A DNA stretch of 64,000 bases from contig OY755197.1 in the NCBI GenBank assembly GCA_963576735.1, positions 12,501 to 76,500 of the forward strand, in the 5' to 3' direction. This document shows positions 18,037 to 28,557 of this stretch, piece after piece (within the stretch, counting starts at the first letter, position 1; the number at the start of each line of letters is the position of its first letter). Both the position numbers and the translations under genes were made by a program. The notes beneath the pieces are model-generated. The model saw nothing but the letters and a program-made list of their open reading frames with translations. It was not told where the DNA came from and searched no databases. The stretch comes from Bedellia somnulentella (Eukaryota > Arthropoda > Insecta > Lepidoptera > Bedelliidae).

Positions 18037-21000
18037 TCAAGGACGGACATTACCACCGCCCCTGCGTCGTCGTTGCCTTCGAGTGGGATCAGCCCTCTCC
18101 CAATCCCGCTCATTTGCCTCTTTCTTGAGCATTACTGCTTCACAAAAAGAGACAACGGCGCTCCAATTTTCTCGACAAGCCAGCATAGCTTCGACTAATG
18201 CCGGTGGAGAAAGGTCATGCCCAATTTTTTGAGTAAGGTTGCTCCTCTCGTTTGCCCATGCTGGACAATCCTCCAGAGTATGTTGGGCGGAATCTATGGT
18301 TCCGTCACAGTGGTGACATTTAGCTGTTTCTTCACGTCCTATTCTGTGAAGGTACTCACCGAAACAGCCATGTCCAGTGAGCACCTGGGTAAGCCTATAG
18401 GTGACGCTACCACCGCCTCGATCCAACCAAGTGGTAAGACTTGGCAGAATTGCACTGACCGTGCGACGCCTCATTGATAGTGGTTCTTCTAACCTTTCCT
18501 GCCATGAGTCAATAGCTTGTCGACGCATTTGCTGCCGCAATCCTTCCATTTCTCTCCCAGTAGGGTTACCAACTGAAGAACGCAGTTCCTTGTACACATT
18601 TGCATCAACGTTTGCAAGTATATCAAAGGGAGGCATTCGTGCCAAGAGAGTTGCCGCGTCAAAGGACAAGGTTCGGTATCCTCGAGCAACCCGTATAGCT
18701 ATTTGGCGCTGAGCACTATTCAACTTCATTCGGTTTTGACGAGTAAGTTTATCAGACCACACTGGTGCCGCGTAGAGGGCTATGGATCGGATAACCCCTG
18801 CATAAAGTCGCCGAACTTCCTCCCTTGGGCCTCCAAGATTCGGTAATAGTCTGTGCATGGCACCAGATACTTTTTGAATCCGTGGAAGCAGTTTCTCGAA
18901 GTGTTCGGTAAATTTCCAACGGCTATCTATTAGGACTCCAAGGTATTTCATACAGTGGCCTACCTCTACATTTGCATCTCCGACTCTGATTGAGTAATTA
19001 GGAGGTTCCTGATTACTGGGAAGATTGTGAAACCAGATAGCTTCCGTTTTGTGAGGAGCCACTTTCAGCCCAATGCTTTCAATTTTGGAAACAACTCGAG
19101 CAACACTCAGTTCTGTAAGTCGGGCAGCCCTCTGAAAATTTTCGGCTTCAACTAATACAAGTGTGTCGTCGGCATAACAAACCAATTTTGAGCCTGATGG
19201 CAAGTTACTACGTAAGACGGTATCATAGGCGAGGTTCCACAATAGTGGACCAAGCACTGACCCTTGAGGAACACCACATTCTACTGCCTCAGTGTAAGAA
19301 TCTCCACTACGACCAACATAGGTTATAGATCTATTGCTCAGGTATGTATTCACAATATTTTGCAGGTACAAGGGCACGTTATGATAGATAAGTGCCTCTC
19401 GTATTGCTTCCCAGGGGAGCGTATTAAAAGCATTAATAATATCTAGGCTCACAGCCAACATTACGTTTCCCTCGGAGACTGTTTGTTCCGAAAGGAAGCG
19501 GACGCGGAGTATTGCATCCACGGTTGACCTTCCCTTTCGGAACCCAAATTGGGAATCCGATAAGTTGGGGCCAGTTACAGATAAATGCTCTGTAATACGA
19601 TCGCCAATGATCCGTTCAAAAAGCTTACCAGCCTCATCAAGTAGACAGATGGGTCGGTATGCCGAAGGAGATGATGTGACCCTACCTTCTTTATGTAGCA
19701 GAACAAGTTTTGCCTTTTTCCAGATCAAAGGAAATACTCCAAGGCGGAGGCAGCTAGTAAACAGTCGCTTCAGACGGTCTCCAAGGATGCTAAGAGCCAA
19801 TACCCAGGCACGGCCTGGAATCCCATCAGGACCTGGAGCAGTGTTTTTTGCTGCCAAGCGTTTAACGGACCAATTGAGTTCCTCCGTCGATATGTCCAAT
19901 TCGTCCGTCCATAAAGGCTGGTCCAGTTGGTCAATGACGGGGGAAGGGTTTGCATTGGCACGTGGAAACAAAGTATCCACTATTTGTACCGTAAAATCTG
20001 GTTCTAAGGTCTCTGTAAGTGGGGGTACCCACGGACGCAGTTTCCCCATTACCATCTTATACGGGCGTCCCCATGGATCTCTGTCCAGTTTTTCCAGAAG
20101 TTCCTTCCAGGCGTTGGCTTTAGCGTTCGCTATGGCGATTTGGAACGCCACTGTTGCCTCTCTGTACGAAGCATAAGCTATGGCCTTTTCTTCGGGAGTA
20201 GCTCGCCGCCTTCTACGGGCTCTCGTATACTGGCGTCTGCTAGACCAGCACACATTGCGAAGATGCGTAATTTCGTCCGTCCACCAATATTCTTTTTTGC
20301 GCTTCACAGGTTTACTCCGAGGCATTGAGCTATCACAAATATCGGTCATGGTGTCTCGGAACCAGATGGCCGTATTTTCAGGGTTCGCTTCTTCTAGCTC
20401 TTCAGCCCAGTCTGCAACGTTGGCAGCGGCTATCAGGAGATCCCGATTAAGCTGCTTGAGGGACCATCGTTGTGGCAGGTTATTTTGTGGCCGGACTCCA
20501 CCCGTGTGTGACTGAACTTTTACAACCATCTCGATATATTGGTGATCGGATAGTGTAACTTCACCATCCGCAACTCTCCACCCTGTTACAATTCGTGAAG
20601 CTGACGGACTTGCCCACGTCAAATCGACAATAGACTCGCCTTGCCATCGGATGCACGTCGGTACAGATCCTTGGTTTAAAAGTCCGAGGTTGAATTCCGA
20701 AGTCCATCCTAGAAGGGTGTCACTTTTCGGCTCACTCATGGTGTCCCCCCATATATGTGAACGAGCGTTGAAGTCGCCAAGAACCAAAATAAAGTTTGAA
20801 GTAATGCTTCGAACGCCCATCGATAACCCGTCCAAGTACCTTTCGTACTCGGCAAGGGTACAATTGGGTGATACATAGCAGCCAACTATTGCAAAATGAC
20901 CCCATGATACAGCAACCCATCCGTGTCCTTTTGTTAGGAGAGACATTGGTAAATTGTTAGAAATGCTACTCCAATATACAGCAACCAAGCCCGCACTGTC

Positions 21001-21147
21001 TCCAAACCAGCGGGGATGATTTGGTACAACATAGGGCTCTGACACTACAGCTACAGCCGCAGACTTGGCCGCTATGTTATGAGAGAGTAAATCTTGTGCC
21101 CCCCTGCAATGGTTAACATTGCATTGTATGATCTTTAATGAGGTCAT
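18037..21147 (-). CDS. E4 ORF2: endonuclease / reverse transcriptase
   Basis: This intact 1036-residue polyprotein has an N-terminal APE-type endonuclease (NVNHC near residue 10, SEPY at ~36, GDFN, SDHQYIE), a central reverse transcriptase (GVPQGSVLGP, YADD in VCYADDTLV) and a C-terminal CHHC...H...C finger before a basic Arg-rich tail. The start ATG overlaps the ORF1 stop as ATGA, a different coupling from the TAATG of E1 and E3. Confidence 0.95.
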   Translation of the reverse strand: MTSLKIIQCNVNHCRGAQDLLSHNIAAKSAAVAVVSEPYVVPNHPRWFGDSAGLVAVYWSSISNNLPMSLLTKGHGWVAVSWGHFAIVGCYVSPNCTLAEYERYLDGLSMGVRSITSNFILVLGDFNARSHIWGDTMSEPKSDTLLGWTSEFNLGLLNQGSVPTCIRWQGESIVDLTWASPSASRIVTGWRVADGEVTLSDHQYIEMVVKVQSHTGGVRPQNNLPQRWSLKQLNRDLLIAAANVADWAEELEEANPENTAIWFRDTMTDICDSSMPRSKPVKRKKEYWWTDEITHLRNVCWSSRRQYTRARRRRRATPEEKAIAYASYREATVAFQIAIANAKANAWKELLEKLDRDPWGRPYKMVMGKLRPWVPPLTETLEPDFTVQIVDTLFPRANANPSPVIDQLDQPLWTDELDISTEELNWSVKRLAAKNTAPGPDGIPGRAWVLALSILGDRLKRLFTSCLRLGVFPLIWKKAKLVLLHKEGRVTSSPSAYRPICLLDEAGKLFERIIGDRITEHLSVTGPNLSDSQFGFRKGRSTVDAILRVRFLSEQTVSEGNVMLAVSLDIINAFNTLPWEAIREALIYHNVPLYLQNIVNTYLSNRSITYVGRSGDSYTEAVECGVPQGSVLGPLLWNLAYDTVLRSNLPSGSKLVCYADDTLVLVEAENFQRAARLTELSVARVVSKIESIGLKVAPHKTEAIWFHNLPSNQEPPNYSIRVGDANVEVGHCMKYLGVLIDSRWKFTEHFEKLLPRIQKVSGAMHRLLPNLGGPREEVRRLYAGVIRSIALYAAPVWSDKLTRQNRMKLNSAQRQIAIRVARGYRTLSFDAATLLARMPPFDILANVDANVYKELRSSVGNPTGREMEGLRQQMRRQAIDSWQERLEEPLSMRRRTVSAILPSLTTWLDRGGGSVTYRLTQVLTGHGCFGEYLHRIGREETAKCHHCDGTIDSAQHTLEDCPAWANERSNLTQKIGHDLSPPALVEAMLACRENWSAVVSFCEAVMLKKEANERDWERADPTRRQRRRRGGGNVRP

Positions 21148-23105
21148 TGTTGCATTGCTGTTGGTCCCCCCTGAGTATCAATGCTTTCTGTGTCTGGCAC
21201 TGCAGGAACATTAACACTTTGAGTTAGATCGCCTTTTTTTTTGGTATTTTTTGGCAAACAGTTCTTACTTCCCAAACGGTGATCTGCAGGTCTGCCCAGA
21301 TCCATACAAAGTGGACATTTGGGGTTCAGAGTCGTGCATTCACGCACCTTGTGCCCCAAACCCCCGCATTTAAAGCACCGATCCCCGCGGTCGATTGTGC
21401 TGCCACATTGATTTCTCACGTGACCAAGTTCCAGGCACTTGTAGCACTGTAAAGGTCTAGCTGTTAATGCTTCTACGCGATCCGAAATCCAGCCTACCTG
21501 TAACTCTTTAGCAGCAACGAGATCGCTCACTACTTTCAGGGGACATTTTACCCAAATAGAACCAAGCCTATTCTTGGCGCTGTTTATTGCACCAACTTTG
21601 ACGTCATTTGGAGAGCAACCGCTATATTTGACTATGGCGGCCGATACATCCGCTGGGGTGATAGAATCGTCTAGATCTTTTATTCTTAGCTCTCCACATT
21701 TGATCGGACGAGATATGCGCACGTTGAGGTCTGAGAGAGCTTGTATCATCTGAGATGCCAGGGTATCAGCCTTGGTAGCACTGTCAGGACCTGGAACCTC
21801 CAGGAGAAGTCCTCCTGTTATGGTCCGCTTTTGGCGGATTGCTGGTATGCCTAAATCTGTCAAGTTGATCCTCGATTTGGCAGCAGACATTACTTCCCCA
21901 TACGTTGAGTTGCTACCCTCGGGTACCGTTATGGTTATGACGGCATTTTTTGGTGGCTTTGGAGGCCTTTTCTTTTTTCTTGAATTTGATGCAGCTTTTG
22001 CAACTTTTTTCTTTGACGCCGGCACTTGCTGTTTCGGTTTTGACGTTTTGTTTTTACGTCCAGCCACAGTTGCCCACGTTTCTGCAGTAGAAGTTTGTAG
22101 CTCGTGGCAAGGCCTCGACACCTCGGGCAAATCAGCGTTCAAAGGCTGTGGCGGTGGTTTCCGCTTCCTCGGTCTTTTTCCTTTTGCAGGGTTTTCTAGC
22201 GGCTCCGTTCGTGTATTTATGGAAGGCGTGTTTTTCCTCAAAGGTGGCCTGATAGCCCTTCCTGGGAACAATTCTTCCATAAAAGCAGCAAATTTATTGT
22301 TTATCAGAGCTTCTACTGTTTCCAGCTCTATTGGCTTCGGTGCCACCGATCTTGGTGCTGGTAGTGCGGGGGCTGAAGATGGACCCCTATTTACAAGAGT
22401 TCGTTTAGACATTTCAGCCATTTGTTTTTCTAGACCGGCTACTCTTGCTCGCAGTTCCTGGTTCTCTTTTATAAGACGTTCGTCGTTGCAGCTTTTCGAA
22501 GTTCGTTGAGTCAATTCAACTGCGGCCGCTTCAAAGAGCCTAGCTGCTGCTTTTAGGTCCCTCACGAAAGTGCCCTTAAGGTTCCTGGACTTGTCAGCAA
22601 CATGATCTACCTTTGTTACAGCCTCTAAAACCTGAGCGCTTATTTCGGCTGTAGGCTGCGACTTCAAATCTGCACTCCAATCAATCACCTGATCAATTGG
22701 AAGAGGTTCAGCAAACTCATCATTTGTTGTTTTTTTAGGAACCACTCTTCTCCTTTGCGCAGTGACTCCACCACTTTTGGACTCAGTTTTTCGTTTCCGC
22801 GATGCTGTGGACAATACTGAAACTGACGACGCAAAAGACACAGATGACTTCAAGGAACTATCGCTCAACTCTCCATCGTCCATATCCTCTCCATATACGC
22901 TCGACGCTGTTCCCGGACGACTGTCCAGAACAGCATAACGATTTAGCCGCCGATGGGCCTCTAAGTCTTTCAAACTTAGATGATGGGTGTTGCTCCCCCC
23001 AGAATACGAGGAGCAGCCCGCATCTTTCGATGCAGGGAGGGATTCTCCACCGGTTGAGCCGGTGGTACCCTCCTGGGGTAATTGTTTTCTTTTTTCACTC
23101 ATCAT
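21144..23105 (-). CDS. E4 ORF1: Gag-like zinc-knuckle protein
   Basis: This intact 653-residue ORF1 protein has an acidic/serine-rich N-terminal region, a basic middle and three C-terminal knuckles (CYKC...H...C, CFKC...H...C and CPLC...ADHRLGSKNC), the last being the R1-clade signature. The N-terminal codons overlap the same hairpin cluster as in E1. It ends in TGA overlapping the ORF2 ATG. Confidence 0.92.
   Translation of the reverse strand: MMSEKRKQLPQEGTTGSTGGESLPASKDAGCSSYSGGSNTHHLSLKDLEAHRRLNRYAVLDSRPGTASSVYGEDMDDGELSDSSLKSSVSFASSVSVLSTASRKRKTESKSGGVTAQRRRVVPKKTTNDEFAEPLPIDQVIDWSADLKSQPTAEISAQVLEAVTKVDHVADKSRNLKGTFVRDLKAAARLFEAAAVELTQRTSKSCNDERLIKENQELRARVAGLEKQMAEMSKRTLVNRGPSSAPALPAPRSVAPKPIELETVEALINNKFAAFMEELFPGRAIRPPLRKNTPSINTRTEPLENPAKGKRPRKRKPPPQPLNADLPEVSRPCHELQTSTAETWATVAGRKNKTSKPKQQVPASKKKVAKAASNSRKKKRPPKPPKNAVITITVPEGSNSTYGEVMSAAKSRINLTDLGIPAIRQKRTITGGLLLEVPGPDSATKADTLASQMIQALSDLNVRISRPIKCGELRIKDLDDSITPADVSAAIVKYSGCSPNDVKVGAINSAKNRLGSIWVKCPLKVVSDLVAAKELQVGWISDRVEALTARPLQCYKCLELGHVRNQCGSTIDRGDRCFKCGGLGHKVRECTTLNPKCPLCMDLGRPADHRLGSKNCLPKNTKKKGDLTQSVNVPAVPDTESIDTQGGPTAMQQ
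22991..23073 (-). promoter_or_regulatory. Structured RNA cluster inside the 5' end of E4 ORF1
   Basis: The stems are TGCTCC/GGAGCA (22991-22996 with 23010-23015) closing the conserved loop CCCCAGAATACGA, GCATC/GATGC (23020-23024 with 23029-23033), and an outer stem GGAGGG/CCCTCC (23036-23041 with 23068-23073) enclosing CCACCGG/CCGGTGG. Each occupies the same place as a stem in E1 but with changed pairs, for example GGTGGG/CCCACC becoming GGAGGG/CCCTCC. Confidence 0.62.
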
Positions 23106-23605
23106 GGTATTTTGGTAGGCAATTTTACCCTCGGCCTACCATCGAGCTTTTCCCTTTTCCCCCCCGCGCTAGGGACTGGAGACCCTCCAGCCATTCATCT
23201 TATCGGCACGCTGACCTTAAGATTAGGGTAATTTTTTATAGAGGTTTTCTTCCTCGCGGCTCAGACCTCAATGGACTGATCCCCCGTTCCCACAAAAGTA
23301 GGTTTACGGGTTGGCCGACAGTATCATGAGGATACTGCCGCCCCTTCATCACCAGCCGCCCACTATGGGGTCCGAAGCTGGGACCGAAACTACCACGAAA
23401 CAGAAACCTGGCCGCTTGATACAGGACAGACGCCAGGTTCTAACAACCGCCCCAGCCGCCCAATGTGGATCAAACGCTGGGGCTAAACTCAACTAAGTTA
23501 CCCGATGCGGGTAAGACTCGTCGAAAAGCCGAGCACATGAAGTGCAACGGCTTCACGTCCGCTTACTGCTGCCTCTGAAAGCAGAGGAGAGAAACGGACC
23601 CACCG
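23106..23605 (-). promoter_or_regulatory. E4 5' leader
   Basis: Despite divergent ORFs, this leader shares long near-identical blocks with E1 and E3: the GGTAGG/CCTACC hairpin, the TTTTTTATAGAGGTTTTCTT stretch, CAGTATC/GATACTG, ACCTGGC/GCCAGGT, GCCCCAGC/GCTGGGGC and the GTCCGCTT hairpin. It is ~100 bp longer than that of E1 because of insertions around 23340-23400 and 23490-23560. Confidence 0.6.
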
Positions 23606-23687
23606 CGATGCCATTAGCTTCACCCCGGACTGGATTGCCCGAGGCTACTGCGCCCCCACGCCACGACAAGGCTGCACCGTGTGGGGG
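23606..23687 (-). ncRNA. HDV-like self-cleaving ribozyme fold at the 5' terminus of E4
   Basis: The first ~45 nt match E1 almost exactly (P1 CCCCCAC/GTGGGGG, P3 GCC/GGC with a 7-nt loop, P2 5' strand CGGTGCA). P4 is CCTCGGG/TCCGGGG. J4/2 ends in CTAA at 23617-23614. The P2 3' strand is TGGCATCG (23613-23606), pairing with one bulged G and one G-U. The fold begins exactly at the element/telomere boundary. Confidence 0.68.
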
Positions 23688-23803
23688 AACCTAACCTAAC
23701 CTAACCTAACCTAACCTAACCTAACCTAACCTAACCTAACCTAACCTAACCTAACCTAACCTAACCTAACCTAACCTAACCTAACCTAACCTAACCTAAC
23801 CTA
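23688..23803. repeat. Innermost telomere repeat tract
   Basis: About 23 perfect AACCT units lie between the 5' end of E4 and subtelomeric DNA. This is the proximal edge of the telomere. The tract ends at CTA and changes directly into a LINE/copia chimera. Confidence 0.95.
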
Positions 23804-25174
23804 TTTCATGCACTACTAAGTCAAACGCCTTTTGCATGTCAAGAAATAAAACTAGTATTTTGTCCTTATTACATTTGAATTGAATACACGGAACACACGG
23901 CTCAGTGAAGTTAATTTCATAATTCATGCCTGTTGTCATTCTTTTCAATTCTTTCATATAATTTCTGTTTAAATGTGCCAATCTTTTATGCCAAATATTT
24001 GACAGACTTTCGTTTGATGATGTCAAGTAGGCAGTGTCAAGTGTCTGTTCTTTTAATTCATAGAGACCGCCAACTTTCGAACATGTTGCTACTTTTTGAT
24101 TATTCTTCTGAATTTCACAATCTTCTTTATTAATTTTCATCGTATAATTATTATCGTCAGCTAATTTACTTGCAGAAATCAAATTCAATGATAATTTAGG
24201 AACATGCCATACAATATTCAGTGTTAGCTTCCCAGCTCCAGACACATTCAGATCAGCTTTACCTTGACCTTTTACTGGCAACTCTTCACCATTTGCCACT
24301 TTTATTTTCTTATTTGTTTTCTGAGTTGTATAGTCAGATAACTTTTCCTTTTCGAATGCCATGTGATTTGAACATCCACTGTCGAGGTACCAAGCTTCTT
24401 ATTAAATACGGTATCTCCAGCATTCATGGTCACATTGGCTTTCTTAGCATTCTTTTTGGTACTTTTAGACGAGTTTGTACAGTCAGACGCTTTATGTCCA
24501 CTTAACTTGCATATCCAGCACTTCATGATAAAATTTGGCTTGCTTGGTTTCACGTTATTGTGCTTAACCACCAACGCTTGTTCATCCATATTGTTATGTT
24601 CCTTCTTTCTATGCGCTTCATGTATCAGCTTATTCTTAATGTTCTCCAAGCTAAGCTCTTGCCCACAGTTATCAACGCTCATAACCAACGGGTCATACGT
24701 CTCAGGTAAGCCACTCAACAGAATTGATATAATCCAGTCAGACTTAACTTCGGCTCCAATATCGGCCAACTACTGTGTCAGAAACATAATGCGAGAAATA
24801 TACTTCTCCATAGATTCGAAGTTGTCGAACTTGCATTGCCACAACTGTCGCTGTAATGTGATTCTTCTTCCCCAACCCTTGTTCTCAAAGGCACTAGCCA
24901 AATTGTTCCAAACCTCACGTGCAGTCTTAGCGTTGTATGCATAAGTAAAGCAACTAGGTTCCAAGAGCAGATTTATTGTGGTTCTCGCCTGTCGATCAAC
25001 ATCTGCCATCGTGTCATCGAGTTTGTCAGTTTCGATGACTTTCCACCAATTTTTATTTTCTAAATAATTTCGTACCTGGAGCTTCCAGTCAGCATATCCA
25101 TCTGATCCCTGGAGTTTCTTAATTCCAAATACGCCATGGCTTTGGCCAGAGCTCGACAAGTTTTCATCAACCAT
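23804..25174 (-). pseudogene. Truncated Ty1/copia element (gag, zinc knuckle, protease, pre-integrase)
   Basis: The minus strand reads in order: a gag N-terminal region (25174-24770: LQGSDGYADWK, YAYNAKTAREVWNNL), the rest of gag with a CWICKLSGHKASDC knuckle (24769-~24380), the protease region and the GAG-pre-integrase zinc motif HKRLAHLN...CVPC (24362-~23865). A frameshift and a stop split it into three frames. It lacks integrase core, RT and RNase H. Immediately at the telomere junction (23804-23865) the frame changes to VLFLDMQKAFDLVVHE, which looks like a LINE reverse transcriptase sliver rather than copia. No LTR is recognisable. Confidence 0.82.
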
Positions 25175-25444
25175 GATGAAAAATCAACCACAATACTTCA
25201 AAGGAAAAAACAAAAAACACAAACTTCGAAAATTGACATAAAAAATATTTAAAATAAACTCTTCGGGCAAAACCCATTACCTAAAGGAAACTCAGTGCTA
25301 TAGCATATATATGCACAACGGTTTATTTAGATTATTTATAATATTTTATATTACACATTTTGCCGCGACCATTTTATATCTATCAACATACATAGACAAC
25401 TATATATTATGATAGATTGTACCATAAAGGTCATACACCTACTC
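25175..25444. other. Unassigned AT-rich spacer
   Basis: AT-rich sequence between the copia start codon and the mariner fragment. It may contain copia leader or LTR remains, but I see no paired terminal repeat. Nothing else is recognisable. Confidence 0.4.
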
Positions 25445-25764
25445 CAATAGAACGCTGCTGCTAATTCCGCCGTAGATTGTGTATCATCAGCTTCCACAAT
25501 CGCCTTTAATTCGTCATTATCGACCAAAGTCTTCGGAAGACCACGAGGTTCATTTTTCAGGTCAAAATTTCCAGAACGGAAGCGAGCAAACCAATAACAG
25601 GCGGTGCGTTGGTTTGTAGTGTTAGCTCCGTAAACATCATTGATGTTGCGTGCCGCTTGTGCCGCGTTGCTGCCACGACGACGGTACTCATATTCCATAA
25701 TTACTCGAATTTTTAACGTATCCATGATGACGAAAAAGATTGAAATGCGATGAAAACGTAACAC
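25445..25764 (-). pseudogene. Mariner-type transposase fragment (N-terminal HTH domain)
   Basis: The encoded peptide has the mariner HTH region (RRRGSNAAQAARNIN, RTACYWFARFRSGNFDL, VDNDELKAIVEAD). It matches only the DNA-binding N terminus, and the DDD catalytic domain is absent. After ~25445 the frame runs into unrelated sequence. The element is a relic. Confidence 0.82.
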
Positions 25765-26524
25765 TAATCAATAGACAAATGACAACTTTTGGAAAAAGAA
25801 TTCCATGTTTTAAAAATAAAATTAATTTGAAATTAGAATTCTTAGTCAAACAAAAATTATTTTGATTTGAAATGGCCAGTACTGCAGAACGGCAATTTCA
25901 TAGGTAAAGACCTATTATTAAGATATCAAGCACTGTAAAAACTGTATGTGATAATGTACGTTAAAATAGATACAATATTTACCTGCCAGTAAAATACTGA
26001 GATTAATCAATGAAAACTCCATAACTCACAATTGCCGTAAGAAAACTATGTATGTTCTATGACTTCCGAAATTTCAATTAAAATTTCACATTAAAAGTTA
26101 AAGTACTAACGCATTCAATGGGAGATTAGTTTTACATTGTTACCTAGACGAGTGGTAAAAACATAATAATTTTAGTACGTCATGTTTACCTGTGTGTCTG
26201 TCTATAAATGCTATGAAAGTTAGACTTTTACATATTTTTATTTATATGAAAACAATAAGTATTTAATATATTCTAAATATTTGAGTGTCATACTTAACTA
26301 TATTAAAATTAGCTTCATCTCCAAGAAAACGTATTTAAAAAAAACAAGTTGAATAGAGAAAAGTGTCATTTATCATACACAGCTAGTGAAAACAGTAAAA
26401 AGTAAAAGTGCACGGAAATATTAGATCAAGTTAAATCAAAAATACAGATCAAGTATGAAATACTAACACGACGATATATACAAAAAATACTATTACAGAA
26501 TGAAAATTAGCTATGAATTAGAAT
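25765..26524. other. AT-rich spacer, no feature recognised
   Basis: Strongly AT-rich sequence with short runs of A and T. I see no ORF with family resemblance, no RNA gene and no paired repeats. Confidence 0.4.
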
Positions 26525-26775
26525 GCCGTGTAGTGTCGGCTTAGAATAGCACTACCCCATTTCTTTCGGTGGGTGTACGTAGGAGGCGACTAACGGTATT
26601 GGGGCTTTTAAAGGATTTTCGGGCGATGCGGTTGGAGACCCATCACCAACAACCTTTATTTTACCATCTTTTCCCCACTCAGTTTTCCAAAAGTGGCTGA
26701 GAAATTTCTAATTACTTGGCTCTGGCTACCTCTTCTAGGGATTTATAGCCGTGAGTATATGTATGTATGTATGTC
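26525..26775 (+). repeat. CGGCTTAG SINE-like repeat, full copy
   Basis: A ~245-bp interspersed repeat beginning GTGTAGTGTCGGCTTAG and ending GCCGTGAGTATATG followed by (TATG)n. It occurs about 18 times in this window, with 10-bp target duplications at three copies. A B-box-like GGTTGGAGACC lies inside, but no convincing upstream A box was found, so its polymerase III status is open. Confidence 0.85.
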
Positions 26776-27230
26776 AGTACATGCAGTATTTCCGAAGCAG
26801 CGATATCTAGAAGTTCAACCCCGTTTTCAAATGTTTAGATTTCGCGCGCTTTTTAATTTTACGTCACAACCCGTGAGCCGGTCCATCATTGCCACTGCGC
26901 CATCACTGCGCGAAGTCGGTCCGTGGGAATGGTGCGATTTCTTCTTGATTTATGCCTTTTACATGATTGTTTACAATAAAGTAACATAAATAATAGGCAC
27001 TTTTGCCGACCCCTTATAATATATTAAATACTTCCTGCCCGATAGCTGAAGTAACAACTTTAAACCACTTATAGAAATTGAGAATAAATAAATGGCATAG
27101 AGGATTATTGTTGCCAATGTATGTTTTATATTATCTGTATTCTATCAGCACAGAATAGCACTACCTCGTTTCTTCACGAGGCTAATAACATTTGAATGTT
27201 TGTGTTAATAAAAACCTCATGTACATTTAA
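26776..27230. other. Spacer with no recognised gene
   Basis: Mixed-composition unique sequence. A short CGGCTTAG-like scrap (CAGAATAGCACTACC) lies near 27150. Nothing else is supported. Confidence 0.35.
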
Positions 27231-27238
27231 TACTAATA

Positions 27239-28013
27239 TACTAGCTGACTGGACAGACTTGTTACTGTCAAATTTGCTTATGACAAAGCTTAAGGCATTT
27301 TTTCCGATACTCTTAGTTCAATCAGGCGTGAATATTGTAGTAAGTAAGTAACATATTTATTTGGTATTAGAAACAAAATTATATCAATGATACCAAAAAG
27401 GTCTTGGCTCAGCATCAAATGTACCCAGCGCAAGTCACGCAGGACACAAACGCTGAGTTCGCTGGTTTTCAGCCAACACCTCAAACTTATATCTACTACA
27501 TACTAACTAATACCTAAAGCAAAAAAATATATATATCAAATAATAAGAAACAAATACTGTATCAGAGAAAAAAGGAAAGAAACCTACTCTATATATGGTT
27601 ATTGCTTATTTCCTAATTTATTTGAAACAAACATACATAATAAAAAATTAAACAACTGTACATTGGTAAAATGTTCGAGGAAATTTAAACTTTATAGATA
27701 TGTATAAAATATACTTAAGGAATACATTAGGAATATAAACATATACGTATAAGTACGAGAGTGGTAATAAAACAGACAAGTGCGCATGTCAGTATAATAT
27801 TATAGGTAGATATGTGTATACAATGATATATTTAGAAAGAGGTTGACCAATGAGGGAGGGGCAGGAGGAAGATTATACGGGCTCAAAAGCAAAGTGTCGC
27901 TTCAATTCACGCTTAAAGCTATTCAGTATAACTTAGCAGTGGTTTATTTCAAAATTTTCCGAAATTGTAACATAGGATACTTTTTATCCCGGAAGTCTGT
28001 CGGGTCAGCTAGT
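27239..28013. mobile_element. Unclassified element with ~20-bp inverted ends and 8-bp target duplication
   Basis: The ends read ACTAGCTGACTGGACAGACTT (left) and the reverse complement of ACTAGCTGACCCGACAGACTT (right). They are flanked by the direct repeat TACTAATA (27231-27238 and 28014-28021). No transposase is encoded. A related end sequence occurs at 41874. The 8-bp duplication would suit hAT, but the termini are not a clear match, so the class is open. Confidence 0.6.
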
Positions 28014-28021
28014 TACTAATA

Positions 28022-28205
28022 AATAAAGGAAAGGTTTTTTCTTTTGCATTTTTTCCCCGCTGGTGTCGAAATTTTTCTTTCCTGTAATAATTAGTAAGGG
28101 TAATAAAAGATGACTTTATCATTCAACCTTTTCCACTCGAAAAGTAGCAATCGAATTCCTGATTGTAAAGCTTTGGCAACTTTTTTTGAGATTTATAGTC
28201 GATAT
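28022..28205. repeat. Spacer containing a SINE scrap
   Basis: Positions ~28054-28080 (CCCCGCTGGTGTCGAAATTT) match the tRNA-related repeat at 35938-36025 in opposite orientation. The rest is unassigned. Confidence 0.4.
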
Positions 28206-28557
28206 TATACATACATACGTACATAAATATACTCACGGCTATAAATCCCTAGAAGGGGTAGCCAGATCTAAGGAATTAGAAATACCTCAGCCACATTTGG
28301 AAAATTGAGTGGGGAAAGGATATAGTTTTATTATAAAGTGGCCGTGTAGAGACGGCTTAGAATTACACTACCCTATTTCTTCCGATGGGTATAAGTAAGA
28401 TGTCACTAACGGTATTTGGGGGCTTTTAAGGGATATTTTGTTTTAAGTAACTTTATTTTATCATCTTTTCTCTACTTAACTTCCAAAAGTGGCTGAGGAA
28501 TTTCTAATTCCCCAGCTCTGGTTACCCCTTCTAGGCATTAATAGCCGTGATATGTAT
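28206..28557. repeat. Two CGGCTTAG repeats joined 5' end to 5' end
   Basis: A 3' half on the minus strand (28206-28338) meets an almost complete plus-strand copy (28341-28557), giving an inverted pair whose (TATG)n tails face outward. Both copies are degenerate. Confidence 0.75.

Larger units (their letters stand above)
17625..23687 (-). mobile_element. E4: second-family full-length telomeric retrotransposon
   Basis: A complete minus-strand element: 5' ribozyme-like end at 23687, leader, ORF1 (23105-21144), ORF2 (21147-18037), 3' UTR and 30 A residues (17625-17654). Its proteins differ clearly from those of E1-E3 (by eye roughly half of ORF2 positions), so it is a separate family. Target site, orientation, 5' leader modules and 3' stem are nevertheless the same. 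Base composition is more AT-rich than E1. It appears intact. Confidence 0.93.

Noticed and set aside
21772..22509. 245-codon plus-strand frame opposite E4 ORF1
   Set aside because: Low-complexity mirror of the Lys/Pro-rich ORF1 codons; no family resemblance.
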